Shown piece by piece: positions 28,899-37,904 of a DNA stretch of 64,000 nucleotides. Location: contig JAHHHY010000001.1 in NCBI GenBank assembly GCA_019359125.1, positions 248,001-312,000 of the forward strand, given 5' to 3'. The first letter of the stretch is position 1. The number at the start of each line of letters is the position of its first letter. Source of the stretch: Pleurocapsa minor GSE-CHR-MK 17-07R. GTDB taxonomy: Bacteria > Chloroflexota > Anaerolineae > Aggregatilineales > Phototrophicaceae. The notes under the pieces were generated by a model. That model worked only from the letters and a program-made list of their open reading frames with translations. It was not told where the DNA came from and made no database searches. Made by a program: the position numbers and the translations under genes.

Positions 28899-29951
28899 AT
28901 GGCAGATTTACAGGCTCAGGTGATGGCTGCGCTGAGCACGGTCATCGAGCCGGAGCTGCACCGCGACATTGTCACGCTGAATATGGTGCGTGACCTGACG
29001 ATCGAAGGTGGTACCGCGAAATTCACGATTGTGCTGACGACGCCGGCCTGCCCGCTGAAAGATGTGTTCCTCACGCGCTGTAATCTCGCCGTGGTGGGGA
29101 AGGTCCCTGGTATCGAAAAGCTGGACATCCGCTGGGATGCGCAGGTGCCGACTGACAAAAAGATGCAGGGTCGCCTCGATGTGCCGATGCGCAGCATTAT
29201 CGCGATCAGCAGCGGCAAGGGCGGCGTGGGCAAGAGCACCGTCGCGATCAATCTGGCGGCGGCGCTGGCAGAAGCGGGCGCACGCGTCGGCCTGATTGAT
29301 GCCGACATCCTGAACCCGAATATTCCGATGATGGCGGGCGTGGGCACCGGTCGTCCGCGCGTTGTCGAAGAAAAAATGATCCCGGTGGAAGCCTATGGCG
29401 TCAAGCTGATGAGCACCGGCTTTCTGATGGATCCGGAAAAGCCGCTGATCATGCGCGGCCCGATGCTGCACAGCGCGATCCGCCAGTTCTTCACCGATGT
29501 GAACTGGGGCAACCTTGACTACATGATCGTCGACCTGCCGCCGGGCACGGGCGATGCGCCGCTGTCGTTGGCCCAGTCGTTCCCGCTGACAGGCGCAATC
29601 GTGGTGACGCAGCCGCAGGAGGTAGCGTTGTCAGACGCGCTGCGCGGTGGCATGATGTTTGAACAGCTCAATGTGCCGGTGCTGGGCATTGTCGAGAATA
29701 TGGCTGGCGATTTCTTCGGCGAGGGTGGCGGTGAGGCGCTGGCGAAGCAGCGCAACTGGCATTTCCTCGGGCGTGTGCCGCTGGATGCCGAAGTGCGCAA
29801 GGGTGGCGATTTTGGCCGCCCGGTGGTCATCACCCGTCCGGATTCCCCCGCAGGCAAGGCATTTCATGCGCTGTCGCAGCAGGTGGCCGCACGTGTGAGC
29901 GTGGTCATGCTGCAGGGGATGGATGTGATTCCGCTGACGGTGATCAACTAG
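28899..29951 (+). CDS. mrp: Mrp/NBP35-family Fe-S cluster carrier ATPase
   Basis: A 350-residue protein with an N-terminal MIP18/DUF59 domain (about 1-85; VIEPELHRDIVTLNMVRDL, TTPACPLKD) and a P-loop ATPase. The deviant Walker A is SSGKGGVGKSTVAINLA near residue 105, with DADILNPNIPMM and DLPPGTGDAPLS following. ApbC/Mrp proteins bind and transfer 4Fe-4S clusters. The usual CxxC dimer motif near the C-terminus is not obvious (the region reads VENMAGDFFGEGGGEAL), as in several bacterial homologues. ATG 28899 has GGAG 9 bp upstream. Confidence 0.9.
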   Translation: MADLQAQVMAALSTVIEPELHRDIVTLNMVRDLTIEGGTAKFTIVLTTPACPLKDVFLTRCNLAVVGKVPGIEKLDIRWDAQVPTDKKMQGRLDVPMRSIIAISSGKGGVGKSTVAINLAAALAEAGARVGLIDADILNPNIPMMAGVGTGRPRVVEEKMIPVEAYGVKLMSTGFLMDPEKPLIMRGPMLHSAIRQFFTDVNWGNLDYMIVDLPPGTGDAPLSLAQSFPLTGAIVVTQPQEVALSDALRGGMMFEQLNVPVLGIVENMAGDFFGEGGGEALAKQRNWHFLGRVPLDAEVRKGGDFGRPVVITRPDSPAGKAFHALSQQVAARVSVVMLQGMDVIPLTVIN

Positions 29952-30010
29952 CGGAAACGCAATTGGTCGATTGATGATATTCTGGGGGGCTTTGGCGTGT
30001 GCCGGGCCCC

Positions 30011-30289
30011 TCAGTCGTCCATGCCGATCACCTGGATATCATCGCTGCTGCCCGGCGGATTATAGCGGCCGATGAACAGCCAGAAGAACAGATTGAGCAG
30101 CAGCGCGACAATGAACGCGGTCCATGCCTCGCTGTGCACATCGCGGAACCATACATAGCGGCGCAGCAGCTCCACGACAATCAGTGACGTGAGAAATACA
30201 ATCAGGCGGCGGCGTTTTTCGCTGCGCTGCACAAGAAACATCATCAGCCCGAAGGCGGCGATGAGCAGTAGGGTGATGCCTGCATCCAT
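30011..30289 (-). CDS. Small membrane protein, unknown
   Basis: A 92-residue protein with three hydrophobic segments: about 4-19 (ITLLLIAAFGLMMFLV), 26-39 (LIVFLTSLIVVELL) and 52-68 (AFIVALLLNLFFWLFIG), separated by basic RSEKRRR and RRYVW loops. It ends in an acidic tail. I recognise no family. The ATG at 30289 is preferred to an upstream ATG at 30388, because the extra 33 residues look untranslated and overlap the STAS gene leader. It has no good SD. Confidence 0.55.
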   Translation of the reverse strand: MDAGITLLLIAAFGLMMFLVQRSEKRRRLIVFLTSLIVVELLRRYVWFRDVHSEAWTAFIVALLLNLFFWLFIGRYNPPGSSDDIQVIGMDD

Positions 30290-30386
30290 AGCGCTTGCGT
30301 GCGTCCTTTTGGCATGGCGATCGAAAGATATTGGTAGTGTAGCGTGCGTGCATGAGTTACAGTTAAATCTGTCGCACAGGGGGTGC

Positions 30387-30728
30387 ATGATGACGATTCA
30401 CGCGGGAGAATACAAGGGCCTGATGGTGATCGAGATTTCCGGTCCACTGACACAGGTGTCTTATAATTCCCTGCTGGCGGAAGTAAACGCGGCCCTGCTG
30501 AATGCGGGTGATCGCGTCGTCATGGCGCTCGATAAGGTCACGCTGCTGGACAGCGGCGGCCTGCGCGCGCTCATGAAGGCCTACAAGTCGGCGCGGGACG
30601 CCGGGGCATCGCTGGAGCTTGCCCAGTTGTCCGAAGCAGCAGACGAGACGCTGGCCCTGTCTGGGCTGCGCCCCGTCTTCATCATCCATGACTCGCTGGA
30701 TGCAGCTGCTTCAGCAAAGTTGCGTTAG
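30387..30728 (+). CDS. STAS-domain protein (anti-anti-sigma factor type)
   Basis: A 113-residue single STAS domain. The phosphorylation-site motif VTLLDSGGLRALMKAYKSAR near residue 50 has the serine that SpoIIAA-type antagonists use. The product would bind an anti-sigma/serine kinase partner when unphosphorylated, but none is encoded here. ATGATG at 30387 has AGGGGGTG just upstream. Its TAG stop overlaps the TAA stop of the convergent beta-lactamase-like gene. Confidence 0.85.
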   Translation: MMTIHAGEYKGLMVIEISGPLTQVSYNSLLAEVNAALLNAGDRVVMALDKVTLLDSGGLRALMKAYKSARDAGASLELAQLSEAADETLALSGLRPVFIIHDSLDAAASAKLR

Positions 30729-32371
30729 CTGCTCGGCCAGGTGATGCTGGTGCCGTCGGAGCGCCACGCGTTGATATCGTTCAGGTTGACCTGGCCATAG
30801 GGCGGCGAGAATACGTCGCATCCACGCGCAATTTCGGGCAAATCGGCACGTGGCGCGATCAGCGGGTCTTCCGGATTGAAATAGTTCCAGGTCGCGCGCG
30901 AAATGCCCTCGACCAGCGGCCAGGCGCGCTCGAAGCTGAAGAAATTCCCCTGTTCCCACACAAACACCGAAATCACATAATGGCGGCCGTTGGGCGAGAA
31001 CACGATACCCGCGTCCCCGTGCACATTGTCCAGCCAGCCATTTTTGTGCGCTATAGGAACTCCCGTCGGGATACCCCCTTGCAGCAGCCTGCTCAGGTCG
31101 TTTGAGCTCATGATGTTGAGCATCTGGCGGCATTCCTGCTGGGTGAACTCACCGTTGGGATAAGCCGAGATCAGCCCGGAGCCGTACATGGCACAGTCGT
31201 AAATCAGCGCGAACAGCGTACCCAGATCCTCGGTTGTGGTCTGGTTAAACGGGTCGCTGCCGGTGCTGAAGCTGGGATTCGGGGCTGTGGTCGGCGCGGG
31301 AATCGAGCCGAGCTGCTGGTCACCGCCCAGGAAGAGCGGCGCACTCAGGTAGGAATTGCGCGCGCCCAGATATTGTGCGGTGTTGGTGACGCTGGCGATG
31401 CCTGCATACAGATCGTTGTTGCCGATGAGCTGCATAATCAGATTGGAGGAGCTGTTGTTGCTGCACAGCAGCGACTGGACCATCAGAAAGGCTTCGTCGT
31501 CATTGGGCGCGAAGGACAGGTCGCGGAAATAGTCGACCAGGATGGGAAGCTTGACCGTGCTGGCGGCCGACACCGCCACATCACTGAGGATGTTCACTTC
31601 GGCGCCGGTTTGCAGGTCCATGACGAACACGCTGGCCACGCTCGACTGGCCGTCATAGACAAAACCCTGCGAATCCAGCCAGGCGATGATTTCGTTGCGT
31701 AACGCCTCGATATCGGGCAGGCTGGCATTGGTGTCGGCCACCGGCAGCACGACCTGGCGCTGGAGTGGATTCATGAGGGCAGCATCGACCAGGTCAATGG
31801 CGCGCTCGATGTCGAGGCGATAGCCCGGCTCGCCCGTGCGAATGGTCAGGGTTTGCAGGTCATACTCGGCGGTGCCGGGTTCACGGTCATAGCGCAGCGC
31901 AATATCACGCAGCTGGTTTTCCAGCAGGCGTTCCTGATAATCTGCCGACAGCTCCACATTCAGCTGCTGGCGCACCTGCTGCCCCGTGAGATAGCTGACG
32001 AATCGCTGCCAGAACGAGTTTTCGCTTTCGCTGGCAGCGCGGGCAGCGGCCAACATCGACTCCTGATTGGTGCGAAAGCCCACAGCGGCCGGGTCCAGCC
32101 GGATCGGTGAATTGGCGTACCACAACGTGATCGGCGCGGCGTAAGCCTGCTCCCAGCGGCTGACCGCTTCAACAGCCGACAGGCCGCCCACATCCACGCC
32201 TGCGACGTTCACATCCACCGACAGCGTATCTGACTGCTGGCTGAAACGCACCAATTGCAGCGAGAACATCCCAATTGCCCCCAGGATGCACATCCACGAC
32301 AGCAGCGCCACAATCGGCAGGCGCCGCGCTCTCTTTTTTGTGCCCAAACCTGTTAAACCGCTGGTTGCCAT
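30725..32371 (-). CDS. Membrane-anchored beta-lactamase/transpeptidase-like serine hydrolase
   Basis: A 548-residue protein with one N-terminal membrane anchor (about 18-40) preceded by basic KKRARR. Residues 50-200 resemble the peptidoglycan-binding/YoaR-like segment seen before VanW or beta-lactamase domains. From about 240 there is a class A beta-lactamase fold: STVK (Ser271, Lys274), SSN at 308-310, and HKNG at 442-445 in place of KTG, then GDAGIVF. It probably acts outside the membrane on wall peptides or beta-lactams. The catalytic set appears complete. The gene is convergent with the STAS gene and divergent from the kinase-like gene downstream. Confidence 0.8.
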   Translation of the reverse strand: MATSGLTGLGTKKRARRLPIVALLSWMCILGAIGMFSLQLVRFSQQSDTLSVDVNVAGVDVGGLSAVEAVSRWEQAYAAPITLWYANSPIRLDPAAVGFRTNQESMLAAARAASESENSFWQRFVSYLTGQQVRQQLNVELSADYQERLLENQLRDIALRYDREPGTAEYDLQTLTIRTGEPGYRLDIERAIDLVDAALMNPLQRQVVLPVADTNASLPDIEALRNEIIAWLDSQGFVYDGQSSVASVFVMDLQTGAEVNILSDVAVSAASTVKLPILVDYFRDLSFAPNDDEAFLMVQSLLCSNNSSSNLIMQLIGNNDLYAGIASVTNTAQYLGARNSYLSAPLFLGGDQQLGSIPAPTTAPNPSFSTGSDPFNQTTTEDLGTLFALIYDCAMYGSGLISAYPNGEFTQQECRQMLNIMSSNDLSRLLQGGIPTGVPIAHKNGWLDNVHGDAGIVFSPNGRHYVISVFVWEQGNFFSFERAWPLVEGISRATWNYFNPEDPLIAPRADLPEIARGCDVFSPPYGQVNLNDINAWRSDGTSITWPSS

Positions 32372-32563
32372 CCAAGAACCTCTACGCTTTGTGGACTGTC
32401 ATTTTACGGGCCGGATGCGAGAGCGTCAACGACGCGCGTCCGACGAACATCCGCCGCTGGGGCCAAAACATGAATTTCGTACGAATATCGTTGTAATTGG
32501 TAGGAAAATGTTAGAATACTGGGGTAGCTTGTTGCAAGAATTATACCTTAAGGGGCCGATCTG

Positions 32564-35500
32564 GTGGCTGCTTCCCCTAATCTCATTGACCTGCTGGTGG
32601 TTTCTCCGGGTGACCTCATCTATTACCTGGCTGTTTTTGCGATCGCGCAGGCAGCATTATTCATGGCGCTGGGTGCCAGGGCGCGGCGCAAGCACATCCG
32701 GGCTCCCCGTATTTATGCCATCGCGCATGGTGGCGTGGTGGTCGCATGGACGCTGCTGCTGCTGGCTGCCCTGTTCGCACTGGTCACCAACAGCCCCTCG
32801 AATGCTATTTTGCCGCCCACAGATCGACTGGTGCATACGCTGGTCATCACGGTGCTGGGGTGGGCGTTCCTCACGGCTGATGATGAGCGGTTGGGCCGGG
32901 TCGGGAATATCGCGCTGCTAATTGTGCTGGCGTGGACGGCCGTCGGCTTCGTCGTCACCGGCATCGAGTGGTCCGATCAGTACATGCAGATTCCCTTCAA
33001 CGAATTCAGCTTCAACAGCACCTGGGTGGTGATCACCCTGGTCATCTGCGCGGTGGGTGTCGTCGTCAGCGTGACGCAGTTCCGGCGCATCCCCGATGCC
33101 CCGCTGAAGATTGTATTTTTCCTCGTGCTGGTGCTGGGCTATGGCGCTGCGCTCATGATGAGTACGTCTGGCGCGGTGGCGGGTGACTACCTCGGCGTGA
33201 CGCGCTGGGCATTCCTGTCGGCTGTGCTGGTGGCGCTGGGCATCGTGTATCGCATGGTTGTGCAGGTGATGGATGAATCACAGGCCGCGCCGGCTGTCGC
33301 GCCGCGGGGCATGATGCCGCAGACGGGTGCGTTTGCTCCCCTGCCGCCAGAACCCGTCATCAGCGATATGCCGCGTACGCAGCTTCCTGTGACTCCGATG
33401 CCCGAACGCGAAAGCGCCCAGCTGATGAAGGCGCTGGGCATCATGCTGGAGAAGGCGTCGCCGGATGCCATTCCTGAGCGCATTATCCAGTCGGCGCTGA
33501 ATACGCTGAAGGCGGACGTCGGGGCGCTGCTGCAAGTGCAGGGCCGCGGATACGTCGATATCGCGACCGGTTTTGACCGCACCATGAACCGCCCGATTCG
33601 CCCGAATGCCGTGAATCTGGCGCAACAGCCCACGCTGGCCAATGCCATCGAGCGGCGCGTGCAGCGCAGCCTGCTGAAAGAGAAACAGCCGGAAGAAATT
33701 GCCGAGCTGTATTCGCGCATGGATATCGACACAATCGGCCCGGTCTATTTCCAGCCGCTCGTCAGCGAGGGCGAATTACTGGCCGTCCTGATGATCGGCC
33801 TGCCGTACAGCGACCGCGAGCTGGGTGCGTCTGACCAGGAATTGCTCAAGGGTATCGCCATCATCGCGGCCAATCTGCTCTCGCTGAGCTATGCCTCTCG
33901 CAGTGCCCAGCTCAGTGCAGAAGCCCGCGCCATCGAGGCGATGGCCCAGGGCGTGCCGATCGAGGATGTCTCGGATGGCAGCGCGCTGTCAAAGTGGAAC
34001 GAAATGCGCGGTGAGCTGGAAGCTGCGCGCGACCAGATTAATCAACTCTCGATGCAGGTCACGTCGCTGCGAATCGAGCTGGATGACGAGCGCAGCCGCG
34101 TGAAAGATGTGCTGGGCGATACCAGCCAGACGCAGTCCGCCTCGCAGCGCATCATCACGCTGAATGAGGCGCATCAGCGCCTGATCGATGAGCGTGACCG
34201 GCTGGCTGCCCGCCTGCGCGAAGCTGAAATGGCGATGGCCAGCGCATCGGATGAGAGTGCCGGTGGCGTCATGGCGTCGATGGTGGAGCTGCTGCGCCGC
34301 GAAAAGGATGATCTGGCGGCCCAGCGCGACCGTATGCAGCGTGAAATTGCAGAGCTGCGCGCGATTCAGGGGGCCGAGTCTCCCGGTGCTGAAGGCGTTG
34401 CCTCGCGCATGGTGCAGGATCAGGCGCGGCTGGAGCGCGAACGCGATGAACTGACCAAACGACTGGCCGAAATGGAAAGTCGGCTGGGTGAAATGGGCGT
34501 TGCGGTGGGCGAGGGCAATCTGGCGCAGATGGTGGCCGGGGTGTTTGACCAGCAAATCGCGCTGCAGGCGCAGGTCGCGGCTGTCCAGCGTGAGCGCGAC
34601 GCCTTGCTCAGCGGTGAATCGGACGCGATGATGCAGCGTCAGGTCGACCGCGACAAAATTGTGCTGGCCCTGCAAAACGAAATTGCCAATCTGGCCGCCG
34701 ACCGTGAGTCGGTGACGAAGGCGCGAGACAAAGTGCGCTCTGAGCGCGATGAACTGCTGCGTAAGCAGGAGAGCATGCGCAGTTTGCAGGCGCGCGTGCT
34801 GGCCGAGAATGCGGCGTATGAGCAGGAACTGATCGAGGCGCACGGCGAAATCGAAGATGTGCGCACGGAGCTTCAGCGCATCGCCAACGAGCGCATCTCG
34901 CTGGCCCAGGAGCGCGACTCGCTGCTGGCCGAGCGCCAATCGCTGGAGAGCGCACGCGATCAGCTGATGGCGCGTATCGAGGGGGACCGGTCGCGCTTGC
35001 AGCAGCTTGGCGCTGATGGTGTCGGTGCGCTGACCAAGATGATTGATGAGCTGACCGCTCAGCGTGCGGCCGTTGAGCGCGAATTGAACGAGACGCGCGG
35101 CAAGCTGGCCTCGGTGGAAAATCGCCTGGAGATGGCCGAAATTCGGGCTGCGACGGTGCAGCCGGAAGTGATTTATCGCTCTGATAATCCAGATGCCCTG
35201 ATCGGCATGATTCAGGAACTGCGCACGCCGATGACGTCGATCGTCGGCTATGTCGACCTGCTGCTGAACGAGAGCGCGGGTATCCTGGGCGAAATGCAGC
35301 GCAAGTTCCTGCAGCGCGTCAGCGCCAATGTGAATCGCCTGTCCTCGATGATGGACGACCTGATCCAGCTGTCTTACCTGGATGCAGGAAAATTTCGCCT
35401 GAAGACGCAGCTCATCAATGCGATTGAGGTGCTGGAGGATGCCATTTCGAATGCGTCTGCACCCCTGCGCGAGAAAGGCCTGACGGTCAATCTGGAGCTG

Positions 35501-35917
35501 GACGACGATGCGCCAATTGTGTGTGCTGACCGCGATGCCTTGCTGCAAGTCATCGGCCAGCTGCTGACCAACGCCTATCTGGCGTCTCCGTCGGGCACGC
35601 AGTTGAACGTGCGCGCCAAGCGCCACATGATGAATCGTCAGGTGGGCGGGCAGGTGGAGTCGTATCCAGTGCTGCTCATCAGCTTTGAGGATGCGGGCGG
35701 GGGCATCGCGCTGGAAGATCAGTCGCGCGTGTTTGCGCGCAAGTACAAAGCTGAGAATCCGCTGATTCAGGGGCTGGGCGATACCGGGGTGGGGCTGGCG
35801 ATTGCCAAGTCACTCGTTGAAGCCCACGATGGCGAAATCTGGGTTGAGTCGAAACCAGGGCGCGGAGCATCCTTTAACTTTATACTACCGGCCGAGCCGG
35901 AACAGGCACTGGAGTAA
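32564..35917 (+). CDS. Histidine kinase-like membrane protein lacking the phospho-acceptor His
   Basis: A 1117-residue protein. The N-terminus (about 10-230) has some seven hydrophobic segments. A GAF-like domain follows (about 290-450). A very long charged coiled coil spans about 460-860. A HisKA-like and HATPase part ends the chain. The H-box reads IQELRTPMTSIVGYVDLL: the normal His is Gln884 (codon CAG at 35213-35215), so classical autophosphorylation is impossible. The ATP domain looks intact: QLLTNAYLAS (N box), FEDAGGGI (G1) and GVGLAIAKSLVEAHDGEIWVES (G2). GTG 32564 has AAGGGG 8 bp upstream. The next gene starts 3 bp after its stop. Confidence 0.85.
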   Translation: MAASPNLIDLLVVSPGDLIYYLAVFAIAQAALFMALGARARRKHIRAPRIYAIAHGGVVVAWTLLLLAALFALVTNSPSNAILPPTDRLVHTLVITVLGWAFLTADDERLGRVGNIALLIVLAWTAVGFVVTGIEWSDQYMQIPFNEFSFNSTWVVITLVICAVGVVVSVTQFRRIPDAPLKIVFFLVLVLGYGAALMMSTSGAVAGDYLGVTRWAFLSAVLVALGIVYRMVVQVMDESQAAPAVAPRGMMPQTGAFAPLPPEPVISDMPRTQLPVTPMPERESAQLMKALGIMLEKASPDAIPERIIQSALNTLKADVGALLQVQGRGYVDIATGFDRTMNRPIRPNAVNLAQQPTLANAIERRVQRSLLKEKQPEEIAELYSRMDIDTIGPVYFQPLVSEGELLAVLMIGLPYSDRELGASDQELLKGIAIIAANLLSLSYASRSAQLSAEARAIEAMAQGVPIEDVSDGSALSKWNEMRGELEAARDQINQLSMQVTSLRIELDDERSRVKDVLGDTSQTQSASQRIITLNEAHQRLIDERDRLAARLREAEMAMASASDESAGGVMASMVELLRREKDDLAAQRDRMQREIAELRAIQGAESPGAEGVASRMVQDQARLERERDELTKRLAEMESRLGEMGVAVGEGNLAQMVAGVFDQQIALQAQVAAVQRERDALLSGESDAMMQRQVDRDKIVLALQNEIANLAADRESVTKARDKVRSERDELLRKQESMRSLQARVLAENAAYEQELIEAHGEIEDVRTELQRIANERISLAQERDSLLAERQSLESARDQLMARIEGDRSRLQQLGADGVGALTKMIDELTAQRAAVERELNETRGKLASVENRLEMAEIRAATVQPEVIYRSDNPDALIGMIQELRTPMTSIVGYVDLLLNESAGILGEMQRKFLQRVSANVNRLSSMMDDLIQLSYLDAGKFRLKTQLINAIEVLEDAISNASAPLREKGLTVNLELDDDAPIVCADRDALLQVIGQLLTNAYLASPSGTQLNVRAKRHMMNRQVGGQVESYPVLLISFEDAGGGIALEDQSRVFARKYKAENPLIQGLGDTGVGLAIAKSLVEAHDGEIWVESKPGRGASFNFILPAEPEQALE

Positions 35918-35920
35918 CGC

Positions 35921-37816
35921 ATGCGGCGTGATATCGGAAATGAGGTCGTCGTTGCGATCGTCGCTGTGCTGGTGCTGGCGCTGGCGCTGGTGTTCGGCGT
36001 GATCCTGTCGCTGTCGAACAATGGTGCGCGCACGGTGGCAGATCTGCCCACAGGGACGCTATCCGCCCCGACTGCCGGTGAAGCGACCCTGATGCCGACG
36101 ATGGATATGACGTCGCTGTCCGGCACGCTGTATATCGGCACCGAAGTGGTGCAATTGCTCACAGCCAGCGCAGAAGCGGCTGGTCCCGTGATCACCAGTA
36201 CCCCGACGGCGGACGCTGCGGCGGTCGTCACCGAGGTCGTGCCGACGAGTGTGGTGCCAGCCACGGCTGTTGATACGGATACGCCATCCCCGACTGTGTT
36301 CGTTACCGAGACATCGCAGGTCACCGAGGTCCCGGCCGAGACACCCCGTCCCACGCGCCCTGCTGCCACAACTGAGCCCGATACCAGCACCCCGAATGCG
36401 GCCCAGTCTGCCTTCGCGGGCACGGCAACCGCCATCAGCGACATGCTGGCCGCGACGCGCGCGGGCACTGCCGAAGACACCTCGTCAGCCCAGGCCAGCC
36501 CAACGGCTGACGTGCAGGCCTTTCAGGCGCGCGCGACCGACCTGGCAGGCACCCAGGCGGCGCTGACTACCACAGTCCGCGAGACGACTGCGCCCGCGGC
36601 TTCGCCAGGTGCATCAGATACGGCCGAGTCAACAGAGACGCGCACGCCGCGCCCGAGCAACACGGCCACGCCTGTGCCGACCGAGACGGACGAACCGACA
36701 GCGACGCGTACGCCACGCCCAAGCAACACGGCCACGCCAGTGCCGACTGAGACGGACGAGCCGACAGCGACACGTACGCCGCGCCCGACCAATACCGCAA
36801 CGCCTGTGCCGACCGACACGGCCGAACCGACAGCGACGGCATCCGCTACGCGCACAGCAACCAGCACAAATACCAATACGCCGCGGCCATCAGCGACGAT
36901 GACGCCGAGTGTCACGTCTACCCACACGCCGACGAATACGCCGACGCCGACGGCCACGAGCACTCCAACGGCCACCCTGACGCGAACGCCAACCAACACA
37001 CCGTCGCCCACCAGCACTTCGACGCCGACGCCCAGCGCGACAGCCACGCATACGCCGACTCAAACACCGTCAAACACGCCGACGAACACGGCAACAGCGA
37101 CGTTAACGCCGACGAATACTGCGACCAGCACGCCCACGGCGACACGAACGGCGACACTCACGCCCAGCGCGACGAATACGCTGATCGTGGCGACCGCGAT
37201 TGAACTACAGGGCAATCTGCCGATTCCAACGGCTGGCGTCACGCCTGAGTTCCTGTGTTCGCTGCCGTTTGGCTGGAGCGTTTACGAGACGCGTGAGGGC
37301 GACACACTGTATGCGATTGCCGAGGCAGCGCGCTCCAGCGTGCGCGAACTGCGCGAGGCCAACTGCCTGGCGAACGTCGCGCTGCTGCCTCGCGGGCTGA
37401 GCCTGTATGTGCCCAATGCCATTCCAGACGCTGTTGGGACGCTGCCCGCCGTATTCCCCAGCGTGACGCCGCGCGCCGATGAGCTTCTGCTGGTTGTGAA
37501 TCTGCCGGCAGAGGGCTGCACGTCAGCACAGGTGCGGATCACCAGCCCGGTCCCCGGACAGGTGGCTGGCAGCATTCTGAACGTCTTTGGCACGGCCGAC
37601 GGGGATGGCTTTGTGGCTTATCGGCTGAGTGTGCGCAGCGCTGCAAACGCGCAGTACAGCGAATATGTCGTCGAAGATGAACCAGTCACCGCCAATCTGC
37701 TCGGACAGATCAACCCGCTGTTCTTCGGCTCTGGCATCCACTATGTGCGGCTGGATGTGCTGGATGCGGGTGGCGGTACGCTGGCATTCTGCGCTATCCC
37801 TGTGATATTCCGCTGA
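35921..37816 (+). CDS. Secreted Thr/Pro-rich stalk protein with LysM-like domain
   Basis: A 631-residue protein with an N-terminal membrane anchor (residues about 7-30), then a 400-residue low-complexity region rich in Thr, Pro, Ala and Ser, then a folded C-terminal part. The latter opens with a LysM-like module ([33 protein letters not shown], about 445-500), which would bind wall glycan, and ends in a beta-rich domain of about 110 residues. The Thr/Pro region contains three 22-residue repeats and then TPT/TNTP runs, probably an extended, perhaps glycosylated, stalk. It starts 3 bp after the kinase-like gene, with GGAG 6 bp upstream. Confidence 0.8.
   Translation: MRRDIGNEVVVAIVAVLVLALALVFGVILSLSNNGARTVADLPTGTLSAPTAGEATLMPTMDMTSLSGTLYIGTEVVQLLTASAEAAGPVITSTPTADAAAVVTEVVPTSVVPATAVDTDTPSPTVFVTETSQVTEVPAETPRPTRPAATTEPDTSTPNAAQSAFAGTATAISDMLAATRAGTAEDTSSAQASPTADVQAFQARATDLAGTQAALTTTVRETTAPAASPGASDTAESTETRTPRPSNTATPVPTETDEPTATRTPRPSNTATPVPTETDEPTATRTPRPTNTATPVPTDTAEPTATASATRTATSTNTNTPRPSATMTPSVTSTHTPTNTPTPTATSTPTATLTRTPTNTPSPTSTSTPTPSATATHTPTQTPSNTPTNTATATLTPTNTATSTPTATRTATLTPSATNTLIVATAIELQGNLPIPTAGVTPEFLCSLPFGWSVYETREGDTLYAIAEAARSSVRELREANCLANVALLPRGLSLYVPNAIPDAVGTLPAVFPSVTPRADELLLVVNLPAEGCTSAQVRITSPVPGQVAGSILNVFGTADGDGFVAYRLSVRSAANAQYSEYVVEDEPVTANLLGQINPLFFGSGIHYVRLDVLDAGGGTLAFCAIPVIFR
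36638..36835 (+). repeat. Three tandem 66-bp coding repeats
   Basis: Units at 36638-36703, 36704-36769 and 36770-36835 each encode a 22-residue block of the type [20 protein letters not shown] plus TA. Unit 3 differs (S to T, E to D, D to A). They lie inside the stalk protein gene. Confidence 0.9.
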
Positions 37817-37904
37817 TTCGGCTGCACCGTAGAGGATGCGTGATCGTTCTGCTATGCTTACGACCTGAAGCAATGACATGTCGGCTGGGCAGGGTGGAAC
37901 AGAA

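Noticed and set aside
36638-37195. CRISPR-like array
   Set aside because: Repeats are contiguous, in frame and encode Thr/Pro blocks inside a long ORF; there are no spacers.
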